A DNA stretch of 64,000 bases from Bradyrhizobium diazoefficiens (GTDB lineage: Bacteria; Pseudomonadota; Alphaproteobacteria; Rhizobiales; Xanthobacteraceae): positions 1,454,501 through 1,518,500 of the forward strand of contig NZ_CP067102.1 in the NCBI RefSeq assembly GCF_016616885.1, read 5' to 3'. Of this stretch, positions 44,824 to 54,165 are shown in pieces (the stretch's first letter is position 1; each line of letters begins with the position of its first letter). A program made the translations under genes and the position numbers. The notes beneath the pieces are model-generated. The model saw nothing but the letters and a program-made list of their open reading frames with translations, was not told where the DNA came from and made no database searches.

Positions 44824-46064
44824 GCGCGGCACTCCCCGCGGCGGAGCGTATCCAGTCGCTCGATATCTCGTTGAATAATCTTCCGATCGGCACGCTGGTC
44901 CGGACACCGGGCGACTACAACGCGTTCAACCTTTTGCCCTCTTACCGGAGCTTGAACAACCCGCCGATCTTGAGCCTGTCGCTTCGATCAGTCGATGGCG
45001 GCCTTCGCAAGGATCCCAAACCGATACGCGGCGCACTTCCACCGTTCTTTGCAAACCTTTTGCCCGAAGAGAAGCTGCGCGAGGCCATGGAAAAGCATCA
45101 CGCCGCGTCAGTCAGGCCGGGCAACGATTTCGATCTGCTCGCGGCCCTGGGAACCAACCTGCCCGGGGCGGTGCGCGCGCTGCCAAGTGACGGCATGCCC
45201 GTTCCCATTGGTCCGGCGGCGGAGGCCGGCAAGAAGGCGCGCTTCTCGCTCGCCGGCGTGCAGATGAAACTATCGGTCATGAAAAACACGGGAAAGGAAG
45301 GCGGAATCACGCTCGCGGTGGACGACGAGCAAGGGGAATACATCGCGAAGTTTCCCTCGGTCACGCATATCGGCCTATCGGAGAACGAATTCGCAATCCT
45401 CGCCCTTGCGGAAGCACTGGGAATGGACGTGCCCGCCCGCGAACTCGTCGACAGATCAGAGTTTGCCGGCATCCCGGAAGAATTCAACACCATGTCCACG
45501 GGCAAGGTCCTGCTCGTCCGCCGCTTCGACCGCGAGGCCAGCGGCGCGCGCGTGCACATGGAGGATTTCGCGCAAGTGTTTGGCCGATATCCGTCCGAGA
45601 AATACACCGGCGCAGCCTATCACAACATCGCGGCAGCGCTGAACAGCGGCGTCTCGTTCGATGCAGCCATCGAATTTGTGCGACGCCTCGCTTTGACAGC
45701 GCTCACAGGCAACGGTGACATGCATCTCAAGAACTGGTCGCTGCTGTATCCCGGAGATGGCCGGACACCAACGCTGTCGCCCGTCTATGACGTGCTTTCA
45801 ACGATTCCCTACATCCCAAAGGACGGCATGGCACTTAGCCTTGCCGGCGAAAAGTCGTTCAAGGCGTTGACCCAGGAGCGCTGGCGCAGTTTTGCGAACC
45901 GCAGCCGTCTTCCGGAAGGGGCCGTGATGACGGCAGTCGCTGAGACTGCGGCGCTCGTGCGCGCCAAGTGGTCGGTTCTTCCGGAACGCGATGTTGTGCC
46001 TGCGCAGGTCCTCGATCGGATCGATGCGCATGTCGATGAAATGGCAGCCATCCTCGCGCCTTAA
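44820..46064 (+). CDS. hipA: HipA-type serine/threonine kinase toxin
   Basis: 414 residues, a usual HipA length. N-terminal HipA_N part (GALPPFFANLLPEEKLREAM), glycine-rich FSLAGVQMKLSV, catalytic loop GNGDMHLKNWSL (Asp and Asn), and the metal site SPVYDVLST. HipA kinases phosphorylate tRNA synthetases and slow growth. It is coupled to hipB by overlap. All key residues are present, so it should be active. Confidence 0.9.
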   Translation: MSAALPAAERIQSLDISLNNLPIGTLVRTPGDYNAFNLLPSYRSLNNPPILSLSLRSVDGGLRKDPKPIRGALPPFFANLLPEEKLREAMEKHHAASVRPGNDFDLLAALGTNLPGAVRALPSDGMPVPIGPAAEAGKKARFSLAGVQMKLSVMKNTGKEGGITLAVDDEQGEYIAKFPSVTHIGLSENEFAILALAEALGMDVPARELVDRSEFAGIPEEFNTMSTGKVLLVRRFDREASGARVHMEDFAQVFGRYPSEKYTGAAYHNIAAALNSGVSFDAAIEFVRRLALTALTGNGDMHLKNWSLLYPGDGRTPTLSPVYDVLSTIPYIPKDGMALSLAGEKSFKALTQERWRSFANRSRLPEGAVMTAVAETAALVRAKWSVLPERDVVPAQVLDRIDAHVDEMAAILAP

Positions 46065-46545
46065 GGTCGGCAGGTCTTGAAGCGCACATCACCCGATCCT
46101 GCTATCGCATCTGGGATGTTGGCGAATGCGCTCGCTCACAGGTTTTGCAGGCTTCCGGGCATTAGCCACTCAAGCGGCGACGGCTCGTTCTTGAAGGCGA
46201 TCTTCTGAAGACGCCGACATTCGCCCGCGCATCAGCTCTTGCCCGATCCCGTCATCGAGGTCGACCCCGATACGGCTGCGACAATCCTCGTCGCACGCAA
46301 AGCGAGACATGCCGCGTGGATCGCATAGGGAGCCGCGCATCCGATCGACGCCGATAAGAATACCCCGATGCATCCAGCGAGCCAGGTGAAGACCGGCACT
46401 TTCCAGCGGAGGCCGGCCGGTCCAGCTCGGAACGGCCGTATGCAGAAACCCGCCGAGCCTTTGCCGCCAGTTGCCCGAACAGCATTCGTCGAAGGTCTCC
46501 CGCGAATACGCCCGGTCACAGGGGGATCAACGCGCCGGCCTAGGT
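46065..46545. other. Intergenic stretch after hipA, nothing certain
   Basis: About 480 bases. A minus-strand frame has one hydrophobic segment (46240-46400) without a ribosome site. Looks like decayed sequence. Confidence 0.3.
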
Positions 46546-46776
46546 TTATGCCCAGCAGGAAGAACGCGGAAGCTGTGGGACGTCGCGGGACCTTGATAGT
46601 TGCGAAGGCGCGGGACCGACATACGAGACTTCCCCTACTTGGAGAGGGGCTTGACGGGTTTTCATGTTCTCGAACAGCCTCGCAAACATCTGCTCGGCCT
46701 TGCTGACCTGCGGCACCGCCTTGTCCTGCTCGATGTTTGTCAGCGTGCCGACCACGATGGTGGCGACCATGCCCAT
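46546..46776 (-). CDS. Possible small membrane-anchored protein
   Basis: 76 residues: MGMVATIVVGTLTNI, a short hydrophobic start, then QDKAVPQVSKAEQMFARLFENMKTRQAPLQVGEVSY, then a Ser/Pro-rich tail that may be out of frame. No family recognised. Confidence 0.35.
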   Translation of the reverse strand: MGMVATIVVGTLTNIEQDKAVPQVSKAEQMFARLFENMKTRQAPLQVGEVSYVGPAPSQLSRSRDVPQLPRSSCWA

Positions 46777-47388
46777 TGCGTAATAGCGGCAGTTACTTCA
46801 CGCCATAGACGCCGGCCTGATCGAATTTTACACTCATGTCTTCGCGCAGTCTTGCCGCCGAAGGGAGCCGCGCCGTCCGACAGCATGCCCTTAATTCTCG
46901 CGGCATTGTGAAGGCCCGCGCCAAAATCGGTCGAAGCTATCCCGACCCTTCCAAACGGTCATGGTCGGTGTGCAGGGCCACGCGTGCGGTCGGAGGCAAG
47001 TAGCGGCGCCCCTAGCTGCTTATGTCCGAAAGCAAACGCACGGTCTGTCCGAAGCCCGCCAAGCTATCGCGAACGCGACATTGCGCACGACAAACCAGAG
47101 GCAATGAACGCGCGCTTTGGCGCTGGCCTAGATCCTGCAGTCGCGAAAACAGCGTGTGTAGGACGGCGTAACAGCGTCAGCAACGCAACGATTTTGGACT
47201 GCGATGAGAACCCTCTGCCCGTCGCGGGCGGTGAGCTTCGACGCATTTCCTTTCGCTGTGTTGCTGATGCATGCGCTGTGGCGACACGCCTGAAGCAGAG
47301 GTCGCACTCGGTCCACCGAAGGACGGGAGTGCAAATGGCTGTGTGTCATCACCCTTCATTCGATGATGACGCACATTGTGAGGTGATG
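46777..47388. other. Intergenic stretch upstream of the outer-membrane gene
   Basis: About 610 bases. The frame of the outer-membrane protein stays open upstream to 46984, but that part lacks a signal peptide and looks non-coding. It should hold the promoter. Confidence 0.35.
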
Positions 47389-49119
47389 ATGCGATTTGGA
47401 GTTCTTACTTGGGGGGCCGCAACAGCTGCACTCGTTGCAAGCGGAGCGGTCAATTCAACGGATCTTAGGCCGGCAGCAAAAGTCCCGCCGAAACTGTGGA
47501 GCTGGACCGGAGCATATATCGGCGGACACGTCGCCGGGGGCTACGGCCGGACCTCGTTCAGCGATCCCTATGGCCCGTCGATTTACGGGGACGTCGTTGA
47601 TACGCCTGCATTCCTGGCCGGCGGACAGCTCGGCTACAACTGGCAGAGGGACCGCTGGGTGTTCGGCCTCGAACTGGAAGCGAGCCGTGCTGTCTCGGAC
47701 GGCACAAACACCTGTCTTGCCTTCTCCAGCGTTGTTGTGATCGCAACCTGCAACGCAGGTCCAAGCGTCCTTGCCACGGGAACCGCTCGTGTGGGTTACG
47801 CTTTTGGCCCGCAAGGCCACACGCTGGCCTACGTCAAAGGAGGCGCCGCTTGGCAAAACAATCGCGGCGCGATCACCAATCACAACGAATTCCGGGACGG
47901 GACCTTTGCCGGATACCCGCGGCATACGACGCAGTTCGATGACGGTCGTTTCGGCGCGACCGTCGGCGTCGGCATCGAGCAGCAGCTCACGCCCGCTTGG
48001 TCCCTCAAATTTGAGTACGACTATATGGGTTTTGGCGGACCTGGTGTGGCGACCCCTCCGACCGTGCAGCGTCCGCCCCTTGCTATCATCCCCGCCAGCA
48101 CGAGCAGCTTAGCCAGCGATTATCACGTCGGTAAAGTCGGCTTGAATTACCATTTTGGTGTCGATCCGACCGCGGAATGGGCCGATGCGCCGCTGCACCC
48201 CGCAACAGCGACCGCCAAAGCCAAGCCCGTTCTATCTACGGGCGGCTGGTCGATCGAGGGCGGCTCACGGGTCTGGCTCAGCCGGGGAGCTTTCCAGTGG
48301 GACTACACACATGCGCCCCGGTTTCCAGGAGATGAAAGCGTTCCCACTTCAAGGCTCACCTATCAGGGGCTCGACGGCGTGTCCGGCGAGATGTTCGGGC
48401 GCCTTGACAGCCCTTGGGGGATATTCCTGAAGGGCAATATCGGCCTCGGACGCTTCAACAAAGGAAAGCGGAACGACGAAGATTCGAGCCTCGGGCAGTG
48501 GGCCTATCTCAACGCGTTATCCGGTCAGGCAAACGGACGATTCACATACTACACGGCGGATGCCGGCTACGATTTTCTGCGCGGCAGCAATTACAAGGTG
48601 GGCGCATTTGTCGGATGGACCTCCTACGGCGAGAAGTCGGATTCGATAGGTTGCGTGCAGACCGCTTCGTCCTCGCCGGCTTGGCCATGCACGGGGCCGT
48701 TCCAGCGGCAGCGGCAGCTCGCCGGCACGCAAGACACCGATTGGAATGCGCCGCGCATCGGCCTTAGCGCCGAGGCTTTGGTGCTTGAGCGCTGGCGCGT
48801 GAGCGCCGACATTGCTTACCTGCCATGGACCGAGTTCAGTGGTCGCGACAACCATCTCCTCCGCCCAGCGACAACGTTCTACGATCAGCGCGGAGACGGT
48901 GGCGCAGGCCTTCAGGTGGAAGGGGCGCTCTCCTACTTTCTCACCAAGAATGTCAGCATCGGAGTTGGTGGTCGATATTGGTCAATGTGGACCAAAAAGG
49001 ACAGCGATGTGATCTACAACGCCAACTGGCAGGGCGGCCGAGATCAGGAGCCTGCTCTTGCGAAATACCGCATGGAACGATGGGGCACGTTCATCCAGGC
49101 CTCCTATAAGTTTGACTGA
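47389..49119 (+). CDS. Outer-membrane protein with two beta-barrel domains
   Basis: 576 residues from MRFGVLTWGAATAALVASGA, a signal peptide; an adjacent ATG at 47386 is equally possible. Residues about 30-265 are an Omp25/Omp31-like barrel (SWTGAYIGGHVAGGYG at the start, GKVGLNYHF at the end). After a linker of about 20 residues a second barrel follows (WSIEGGSRVWLSRGAFQWDY to FIQASYKFD), like the omptin-type domain found in rhizobial outer-membrane proteins. Both end in aromatic residues as barrel strands do. A fusion of two barrels in one chain is known in Bradyrhizobium. Function unknown. Confidence 0.75.
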   Translation: MRFGVLTWGAATAALVASGAVNSTDLRPAAKVPPKLWSWTGAYIGGHVAGGYGRTSFSDPYGPSIYGDVVDTPAFLAGGQLGYNWQRDRWVFGLELEASRAVSDGTNTCLAFSSVVVIATCNAGPSVLATGTARVGYAFGPQGHTLAYVKGGAAWQNNRGAITNHNEFRDGTFAGYPRHTTQFDDGRFGATVGVGIEQQLTPAWSLKFEYDYMGFGGPGVATPPTVQRPPLAIIPASTSSLASDYHVGKVGLNYHFGVDPTAEWADAPLHPATATAKAKPVLSTGGWSIEGGSRVWLSRGAFQWDYTHAPRFPGDESVPTSRLTYQGLDGVSGEMFGRLDSPWGIFLKGNIGLGRFNKGKRNDEDSSLGQWAYLNALSGQANGRFTYYTADAGYDFLRGSNYKVGAFVGWTSYGEKSDSIGCVQTASSSPAWPCTGPFQRQRQLAGTQDTDWNAPRIGLSAEALVLERWRVSADIAYLPWTEFSGRDNHLLRPATTFYDQRGDGGAGLQVEGALSYFLTKNVSIGVGGRYWSMWTKKDSDVIYNANWQGGRDQEPALAKYRMERWGTFIQASYKFD

Positions 49120-49483
49120 AATCCCAGTGGCTCTGCACGATGAGTTTTGGCCGGTCGCGTGCGGCGGCGATCAGATGAGCTCTGGCAGGCTTTTGGGATC
49201 AGCGAGGATCCTGGTGCGCAGAGATGTCATGGGCAGCCTTCCGATGGGGCCGGCTTCGCTCAAGCGTCAGTGCCATCTGTTGACCCGACGGCGGAGCCGA
49301 CGAGAGAGTATTGCTGCATGTCGGTTCGGCAGGGGCTTGCGATGCAGTTGAGTATCGAGGTGGATAAAAGCCAGACACTGTCCCTGCCTGGGCGTGAAGG
49401 GGTTTGCCGAATAGAAGCCCCAGCCAAGGCGCTGGATGCGCGGCCGTTGCATGTTCCCCCAGCGGGCGAGGGTATTCTGTGAC
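49120..49483. other. Intergenic stretch, nothing recognised
   Basis: About 360 bases between the outer-membrane gene and a small gene. Short frames on both strands show no family. Confidence 0.3.
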
Positions 49484-49693
49484 ATGAAAGCAATGGACGA
49501 GCGAACGGTGTGGGAAGGAATTTCGACGGCCCCGTACGAACGAGCGCTCGAGCTCGCCGTGATCGAAGGCAATCGCGTGCATGCGCTGATCTTCGCCTGC
49601 CGTCGCACCCCGAGCGGCTGGATCAAGGATACGACCCGCGAGCGGGTCGTCATTCATCCGACGCACTGGCGTCCGTGGCCCGCGAAAGACTAG
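49484..49693 (+). CDS. Small conserved hypothetical protein
   Basis: 69 residues from MKAMDERTVWEGISTAPYERALELAV. The middle, NRVHALIFACRRTPSGWI, and the C-terminal HPTHWRPW are typical of a small protein family seen across Bradyrhizobium. Located 100 bases before fixL. Function unknown. Confidence 0.6.
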   Translation: MKAMDERTVWEGISTAPYERALELAVIEGNRVHALIFACRRTPSGWIKDTTRERVVIHPTHWRPWPAKD

Positions 49694-49796
49694 TTTGCTC
49701 CAGCCCACCTCTTGTCGAAAGGACGGCCAGTCGAGCTATGAGGCGATCACCGTCCATTCTCGCAAAGACGCTTTCGTTTTCGCATCTGGCCACTGA

Positions 49797-51239
49797 ATGA
49801 CAGCACAAGGTCGATTTTTGCTTCGCTACGGGGCGGCGGCAACCGCCTCCGCTTTCATCTTCTTTCTGCGCCTTGCCTTGCATCACCATTTCGAGGATCG
49901 AACCTTCACCGTGATCTATGTTCCGGTCGTCGTCTTTGCGGCATTTGCTGGCGGCCGTGGGCCGGCCATCTTCGCCACGCTGCTCTGCCTTGGAAGCAGC
50001 GCCTATTTCCTCGGAACCGGCCTCTACAGCGACCCGGCGAACCTGATCGATGTCTCCTTCTTCACCGTCATGGGACCGATCCTCGGCGTGATCGGAGACC
50101 GGCTGCGGCAACAGTCCGAAGATGCCCGAAATCGGCAGGCCCAGCTTCAGTCAATCCTGGATACCGTCCCGGAAGCCATGGTCGTGATTGATGAGCGGGG
50201 CATCATGCGATCCTTCAGCGTCACGGCCGAGCGCCTCTTTGGCTGGTCGGCCGCGGAGGCGATCGGAAACAATGTCTCCATCCTGATGCCGGGACCTTAC
50301 CGGCGGGAGCATGATAGCTATCTCGATCGCTACCGCGCCACAGGCGAGCGCCGCATCATCGGGATCGGGCGGATCGTGGTCGGCGAGCGCAAGGATGGCT
50401 CGACCTTTCCGATGGAGCTCGCAGTCGGCGAGGCCAAAGCCGGCGCCGAGCGTTACTTTACCGGCTTCGTCCGCGACCTGACCGAACGGCGAACCCAGGA
50501 ACGCCGCATGCAGGAGCTGCAGTCGGAGCTGGTGCATGTGTCCCGGCTGACCGCGATGGGTGAGATGGCGTCCTCGCTCGCGCACGAGCTCAATCAGCCA
50601 TTGTCCGCGATCACCAGCTATCTGCGCGGTGCCGCGACCCTGCTGAACGCGAGCGAGTTTGACAAGGAGCGCGTGCGCGAGGCCATGGACCGCAGCGCCG
50701 ACCAGGCGTTGCGTGCTGGCGACATCATCAAGCGCCTGCGTGAGTTCGTCGCCAAGGGCGAGACCGAGCACACCATCGAGAATCCGGCGACGCTGCTCGA
50801 GGAGGCCGCAGCGCTGGCCCTGGTCGGCGCCAGGGAACAGGGTGTGCGCGTGTCACTGCGCTGCGACCACGACGTTCCCGATGTCGTTGCCGACAAGGTC
50901 CAGATCCAGCAAGTCGCGCTCAACCTCATCAGGAATGGCATCGAGGCGATGGAAACGACCAGCCGGCGCGAGCTGACCATCGGCATCACCCGCCAAAACA
51001 GGTTCGCCTTGTTCTCCGTCACCGATACCGGCACGGGCATCGCCCCGGAGATTGCCGAGAAGCTGTTTCAACCCTTCGTCACCAGCAAGGCAAACGGCAT
51101 GGGTGTAGGTCTTTCAATCTGCCGAACCATCATCGAAGCACATGGCGGACGCGTCGCGGCGCGTCCCAACGAGGGCGGTGGCACCGTCTTTGATTTTACG
51201 CTGCCCTTCGCCGAAACGGAGGCGGCTGATGAACGATAA
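49797..51239 (+). CDS. fixL: Oxygen-sensing histidine kinase FixL
   Basis: 480 residues: an N-terminal membrane region (about 10-100), a heme-PAS domain (about 113-230) with the heme-ligating His in PYRREHDSYLDRY (H172), and a histidine kinase core with H263 in SSLAHELNQPL, N-box LIRNGIEAM and G-box GMGVGLSICR. In low oxygen the heme is free and the kinase phosphorylates FixJ. The stop lies 11 bases inside fixJ. It starts the microaerobic block of this window. Confidence 0.95.
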   Translation: MTAQGRFLLRYGAAATASAFIFFLRLALHHHFEDRTFTVIYVPVVVFAAFAGGRGPAIFATLLCLGSSAYFLGTGLYSDPANLIDVSFFTVMGPILGVIGDRLRQQSEDARNRQAQLQSILDTVPEAMVVIDERGIMRSFSVTAERLFGWSAAEAIGNNVSILMPGPYRREHDSYLDRYRATGERRIIGIGRIVVGERKDGSTFPMELAVGEAKAGAERYFTGFVRDLTERRTQERRMQELQSELVHVSRLTAMGEMASSLAHELNQPLSAITSYLRGAATLLNASEFDKERVREAMDRSADQALRAGDIIKRLREFVAKGETEHTIENPATLLEEAAALALVGAREQGVRVSLRCDHDVPDVVADKVQIQQVALNLIRNGIEAMETTSRRELTIGITRQNRFALFSVTDTGTGIAPEIAEKLFQPFVTSKANGMGVGLSICRTIIEAHGGRVAARPNEGGGTVFDFTLPFAETEAADER

Positions 51240-51837
51240 GCCGGTCATTCACGTCATCGACGACGACGCTGCGATGCGGGATTCGCTGGCGTTCCTGCTC
51301 GACGTCAATGGATACAGGTCGCAGGTCTACGAGACGGCCGATGCGTTTCTGGCCGGCGGCGGGGCCGAGACTTTAAGCTGCGTCGTCTCTGATATTCGCA
51401 TGCCCGGCATCAGCGGCATCGAGCTGGTCAGGAAGCTGAAGCGCGAAGGAGCAGCCAGTGCGGTCATCCTGATCACCGGCCACGGCGACGTCGCGCTCGC
51501 CGTGGAGGCGATGAAGGCGGGTGCTGCGGATTTCCTTGAAAAACCGTTCGATGATGCGGCGCTTTTGGACGCGATCCGCGCTGCGCTCGATACCCGTCCT
51601 TCCGCTCCGGGCGAAAATTCCGCGCGAAAGCAGGCGGAGGCGCGGCTCGCAGACCTGTCGCCCCGCGAGCGCGACGTGCTGCAGGGGCTCGTGGCCGGCA
51701 AGATCAACAAGGTCATCGCGCATGACCTCAGCATCAGTCCGCGCACGGTCGAGGTCTACCGTGCCAATCTCATGGCGAAGACGGGGGCGCGCAGCGTGTC
51801 CGAACTGATGCGTCTCGCGCTCGCTGTGGGTCTGTGA
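51229..51837 (+). CDS. fixJ: Response regulator FixJ
   Basis: 202 residues from MNDKPVIHVIDDD, overlapping the end of fixL by 11 bases. The receiver domain has the acid pocket DDD and phospho-acceptor D55 (VVSDIRMPG) and Lys in EKPF. The C-terminal LuxR-type helix-turn-helix is LSPRERDVLQGLVAGKINKVIA. Phosphorylated FixJ activates fixK genes. An ATG at 51142 would lie inside fixL. Confidence 0.95.
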   Translation: MNDKPVIHVIDDDAAMRDSLAFLLDVNGYRSQVYETADAFLAGGGAETLSCVVSDIRMPGISGIELVRKLKREGAASAVILITGHGDVALAVEAMKAGAADFLEKPFDDAALLDAIRAALDTRPSAPGENSARKQAEARLADLSPRERDVLQGLVAGKINKVIAHDLSISPRTVEVYRANLMAKTGARSVSELMRLALAVGL

Positions 51838-51948
51838 GGCCTGGCTAGCCCGGCATCGGCTAGCCGCCGGTCGCCGGCCCGACCAGTGCCAGTGCTTGCG
51901 CTGACGAGGGGCGTCGACTGCAGCGTGAGCGATCGAGCGCGATCCTGA

Positions 51949-51962
51949 TTGATCTTGCTCAA
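51949..51962 (+). promoter_or_regulatory. Near-consensus FixK/FNR box
   Basis: TTGAT-CTTG-CTCAA matches TTGAT-N4-ATCAA except for one base. It lies 49 bases upstream of the next gene start, so FixK could activate the small gene and hemN together. Confidence 0.6.
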
Positions 51963-52010
51963 GGACTTCGCTCCGGTTCTGAGCAACATGTCGGCAAACA
52001 GGAGAACACA

Positions 52011-52238
52011 ATGGCCTTATTTGAGGTGCGCTTTATCAAGACAGTCTGCGACGACAGGGGGCAGAAGCATCGCGCGTGCGAGGCGGCGTTCAGCATCGAA
52101 GCTCCGTCCCTCACGGACGCAGTTGGACGAGCGGAAGCCGATTTTTGCCGGGAGAGGCACGTCCATGACTGGACGATCTTCGCAGATGCGGTCGAATTCC
52201 GGGCGCCGGCCGCGCTGGAGCGGGCCCGGGCCTCCTAG
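52011..52238 (+). CDS. Small conserved hypothetical protein upstream of hemN
   Basis: 75 residues, MALFEVRFIKTVCDDRGQKHRACEAAF, with AGGAG upstream. Compact alpha/beta pattern with FCRERHVHDWTIFAD. Sits 15 bases before hemN behind a FixK-like box, so it is likely low-oxygen induced. Resembles short Bradyrhizobium proteins; function unknown. Confidence 0.65.
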   Translation: MALFEVRFIKTVCDDRGQKHRACEAAFSIEAPSLTDAVGRAEADFCRERHVHDWTIFADAVEFRAPAALERARAS

Positions 52239-52253
52239 CAAGGTCGATGTGTC

Positions 52254-53588
52254 TTGAACCCCCTCGTGCGCCGTTATGCGGGCTACAATGTACCGCGCTA
52301 TACGTCTTATCCGACTGCCGCCGATTTCTCAGCCGACGTCGGCGCGAAAGATCACGAGGCCTGGCTCGCCGGCCTCGGGGCGGGTCAGGCCGTATCGGTC
52401 TATCTTCACGTGCCCTATTGCCGAAGGATATGCCTGTACTGCGGCTGCAACACCAAAATGGCCGTCCGTGATGACGTGGTCGGTGCCTATCGCCGCGCGC
52501 TTGAAGCCGAGATCGATCTTGTTGCGAGCCTGGTCGGGGGGAGGCCCCAAATTGCCCGGCTGCACTGGGGCGGCGGAACGCCGAGCATTCTTGGAGCTGA
52601 CGGCCTGCGATCCGTCATCGCCGCGCTCCGTCATCGCTTTCGGTTTGCGAACGCCCTCGAGCACGCGATCGAGCTCGATCCACGCCACGTGACTGTCGCG
52701 CTCGTGGCGGTCCTGGCGGAGCTCGGCGTCAGCCGTGCGAGCCTGGGCGTCCAGGACATCAATCCTTTGGTCCAGGCCGCGATCGGCCGCCTCCAGCCGC
52801 TGCCTGTCATCGAGACGGCCGTCGAACGATTGCGGTCGGCCGGAATCAGAAATCTGAACGTCGATCTGATGTATGGGCTGCCGCTGCAGACAGCCGCCTC
52901 GATCCACAAGACGTGTACGTTGGTCGCGGCGATGGCGCCCGACCGCATCGCGTGTTTCGGCTATGCGCACCTGCCGCGGCTCAAGGCCAACCAGCGGCGC
53001 ATCGATGAAGTCAAACTGCCGTCGCAGGATCAGCGCATTGAGCAGGCCGAGGTCATGTCCGAGGAGCTGATTGGTGCCGGCTATGTGCGAATCGGCATCG
53101 ATCATTTTGCCAGGCCCGGCGATGCGCTCGCAAGCGCCGCAGCAGGCGGGACGCTGCATCGCAATTTCCAGGGCTATACCGAGGATGCCAGCGGCGTTCT
53201 TCTCGGCCTCGGCGCCTCCTCGATATCGACCTTCACGGACGGCTTCGTGCAGAACGCAGCCGATGTTCCGAGATATGTCGGTGCCATCGCTGCCGGCTCA
53301 CTCGCCTCAGCCAGGGGATGCCGGCGCGATGAAAACGACCGGCAGCGCGCGCACATCATCGAGCGGCTCATGTGCGATTTCAGTGTCGATCTCGATGCCG
53401 TCGCGCCAAATGCCGAGTTCCGCAATGAAATGGCGAGGCTGGCATCGATGCAATCGGAGGGGCTGGTCGAGATCGATGGCGCGAAGTTGACAGTCACGCA
53501 AGCCGGCCGGGCCGTCGTTCGCGTCATCGCCGCAACTTTCGATACCTATCGATGCGCGCAGGCGGCCCAGTTCAGCAGCGCAATTTGA
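52254..53588 (+). CDS. hemN: Oxygen-independent coproporphyrinogen III dehydrogenase
   Basis: 444 residues from a TTG start (no ATG in this frame nearby). The radical-SAM motif YCRRICLYCGC (C-x3-C-x2-C, with a further C) is at about 60, with VPYC before it and GGGTPS as the SAM-binding turn. HemN decarboxylates coproporphyrinogen III without oxygen, giving heme for the cbb3 oxidase in microaerobic cells. It lies between fixLJ and the cco cluster, as in related rhizobia, and is probably under FixK control. Confidence 0.92.
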   Translation: MNPLVRRYAGYNVPRYTSYPTAADFSADVGAKDHEAWLAGLGAGQAVSVYLHVPYCRRICLYCGCNTKMAVRDDVVGAYRRALEAEIDLVASLVGGRPQIARLHWGGGTPSILGADGLRSVIAALRHRFRFANALEHAIELDPRHVTVALVAVLAELGVSRASLGVQDINPLVQAAIGRLQPLPVIETAVERLRSAGIRNLNVDLMYGLPLQTAASIHKTCTLVAAMAPDRIACFGYAHLPRLKANQRRIDEVKLPSQDQRIEQAEVMSEELIGAGYVRIGIDHFARPGDALASAAAGGTLHRNFQGYTEDASGVLLGLGASSISTFTDGFVQNAADVPRYVGAIAAGSLASARGCRRDENDRQRAHIIERLMCDFSVDLDAVAPNAEFRNEMARLASMQSEGLVEIDGAKLTVTQAGRAVVRVIAATFDTYRCAQAAQFSSAI

Positions 53589-53598
53589 TCTGCATCAA
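53585..53598 (+). promoter_or_regulatory. Perfect FixK/FNR box upstream of the cco cluster
   Basis: TTGAT-CTGC-ATCAA is an exact match to the consensus, overlapping the last codon of hemN. It lies about 60 bases before the next gene and about 570 bases before ccoN, so it likely drives the whole cco operon. Confidence 0.85.
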
Positions 53599-53655
53599 CG
53601 ACAACGTCCCTTGGCGGATGTAACACATCATCGAGAAAGGGACCCAAATCGTCAC

Positions 53656-54105
53656 ATGTTGATTGAAGCGGCCGCCAAGACATGCAGCACATTGTTCGGC
53701 AATCTCCGTGACCGCTTGAAAGGTGTCATGGATCGCAGGAACGAGTTGCAGCGGCTGGACCAGCGGGAGATCGAGGTGATCGCGCGCGAGCTGAATCTTT
53801 CCAGGACGGAGCTCGCTGCGCTGATCTTGAAACCTTCGGGTTCGCTTCAGTCCCTGAGCAGGCGCCTCTCCCATGCTGGCCTTGCTGAGGACGACGTGGA
53901 GGCATCTCACGGTGACGTGCTCCGCGATCTGCGACGCGTGTGCAGCCAATGCTCGTCCAAGGCGCGCTGCGCCCGGGACTTGAATCACGCGCGGCAAGCG
54001 ACGCCCGCAAAATACTGCCCAAATGAGCAGACGCTGCGGGCGTTGGCGGACGATGTGCAGCGGTGCGCCCCACAAAATCTGCCGGTCCCCGCCACCCACA
54101 ATTGA
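53656..54105 (+). CDS. DUF6455-like cysteine-rich protein
   Basis: 149 residues from MLIEAAAKTCSTLFG; an ATG at 53611 would add 15. The C-terminal part has SQCSSKARCARDLNHARQATPAKYCPNEQTLRAL, a Cys set resembling the DUF6455 domain. The N-terminal half is helical. Placed right before ccoN and behind the FixK box, so co-regulated with the oxidase. The Cys set might bind metal or a cluster; unknown role. Confidence 0.65.
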   Translation: MLIEAAAKTCSTLFGNLRDRLKGVMDRRNELQRLDQREIEVIARELNLSRTELAALILKPSGSLQSLSRRLSHAGLAEDDVEASHGDVLRDLRRVCSQCSSKARCARDLNHARQATPAKYCPNEQTLRALADDVQRCAPQNLPVPATHN

Positions 54106-54165
54106 TGTCGATCAGCCCGGGCGCCGCGCGTGCCTCCCTGAGCCACTCCTCGAGGATGTCGCACC

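Noticed and set aside
46984..47385. Upstream in-frame extension of the outer-membrane protein
   Set aside because: It would bury the signal peptide 135 residues inside the protein.
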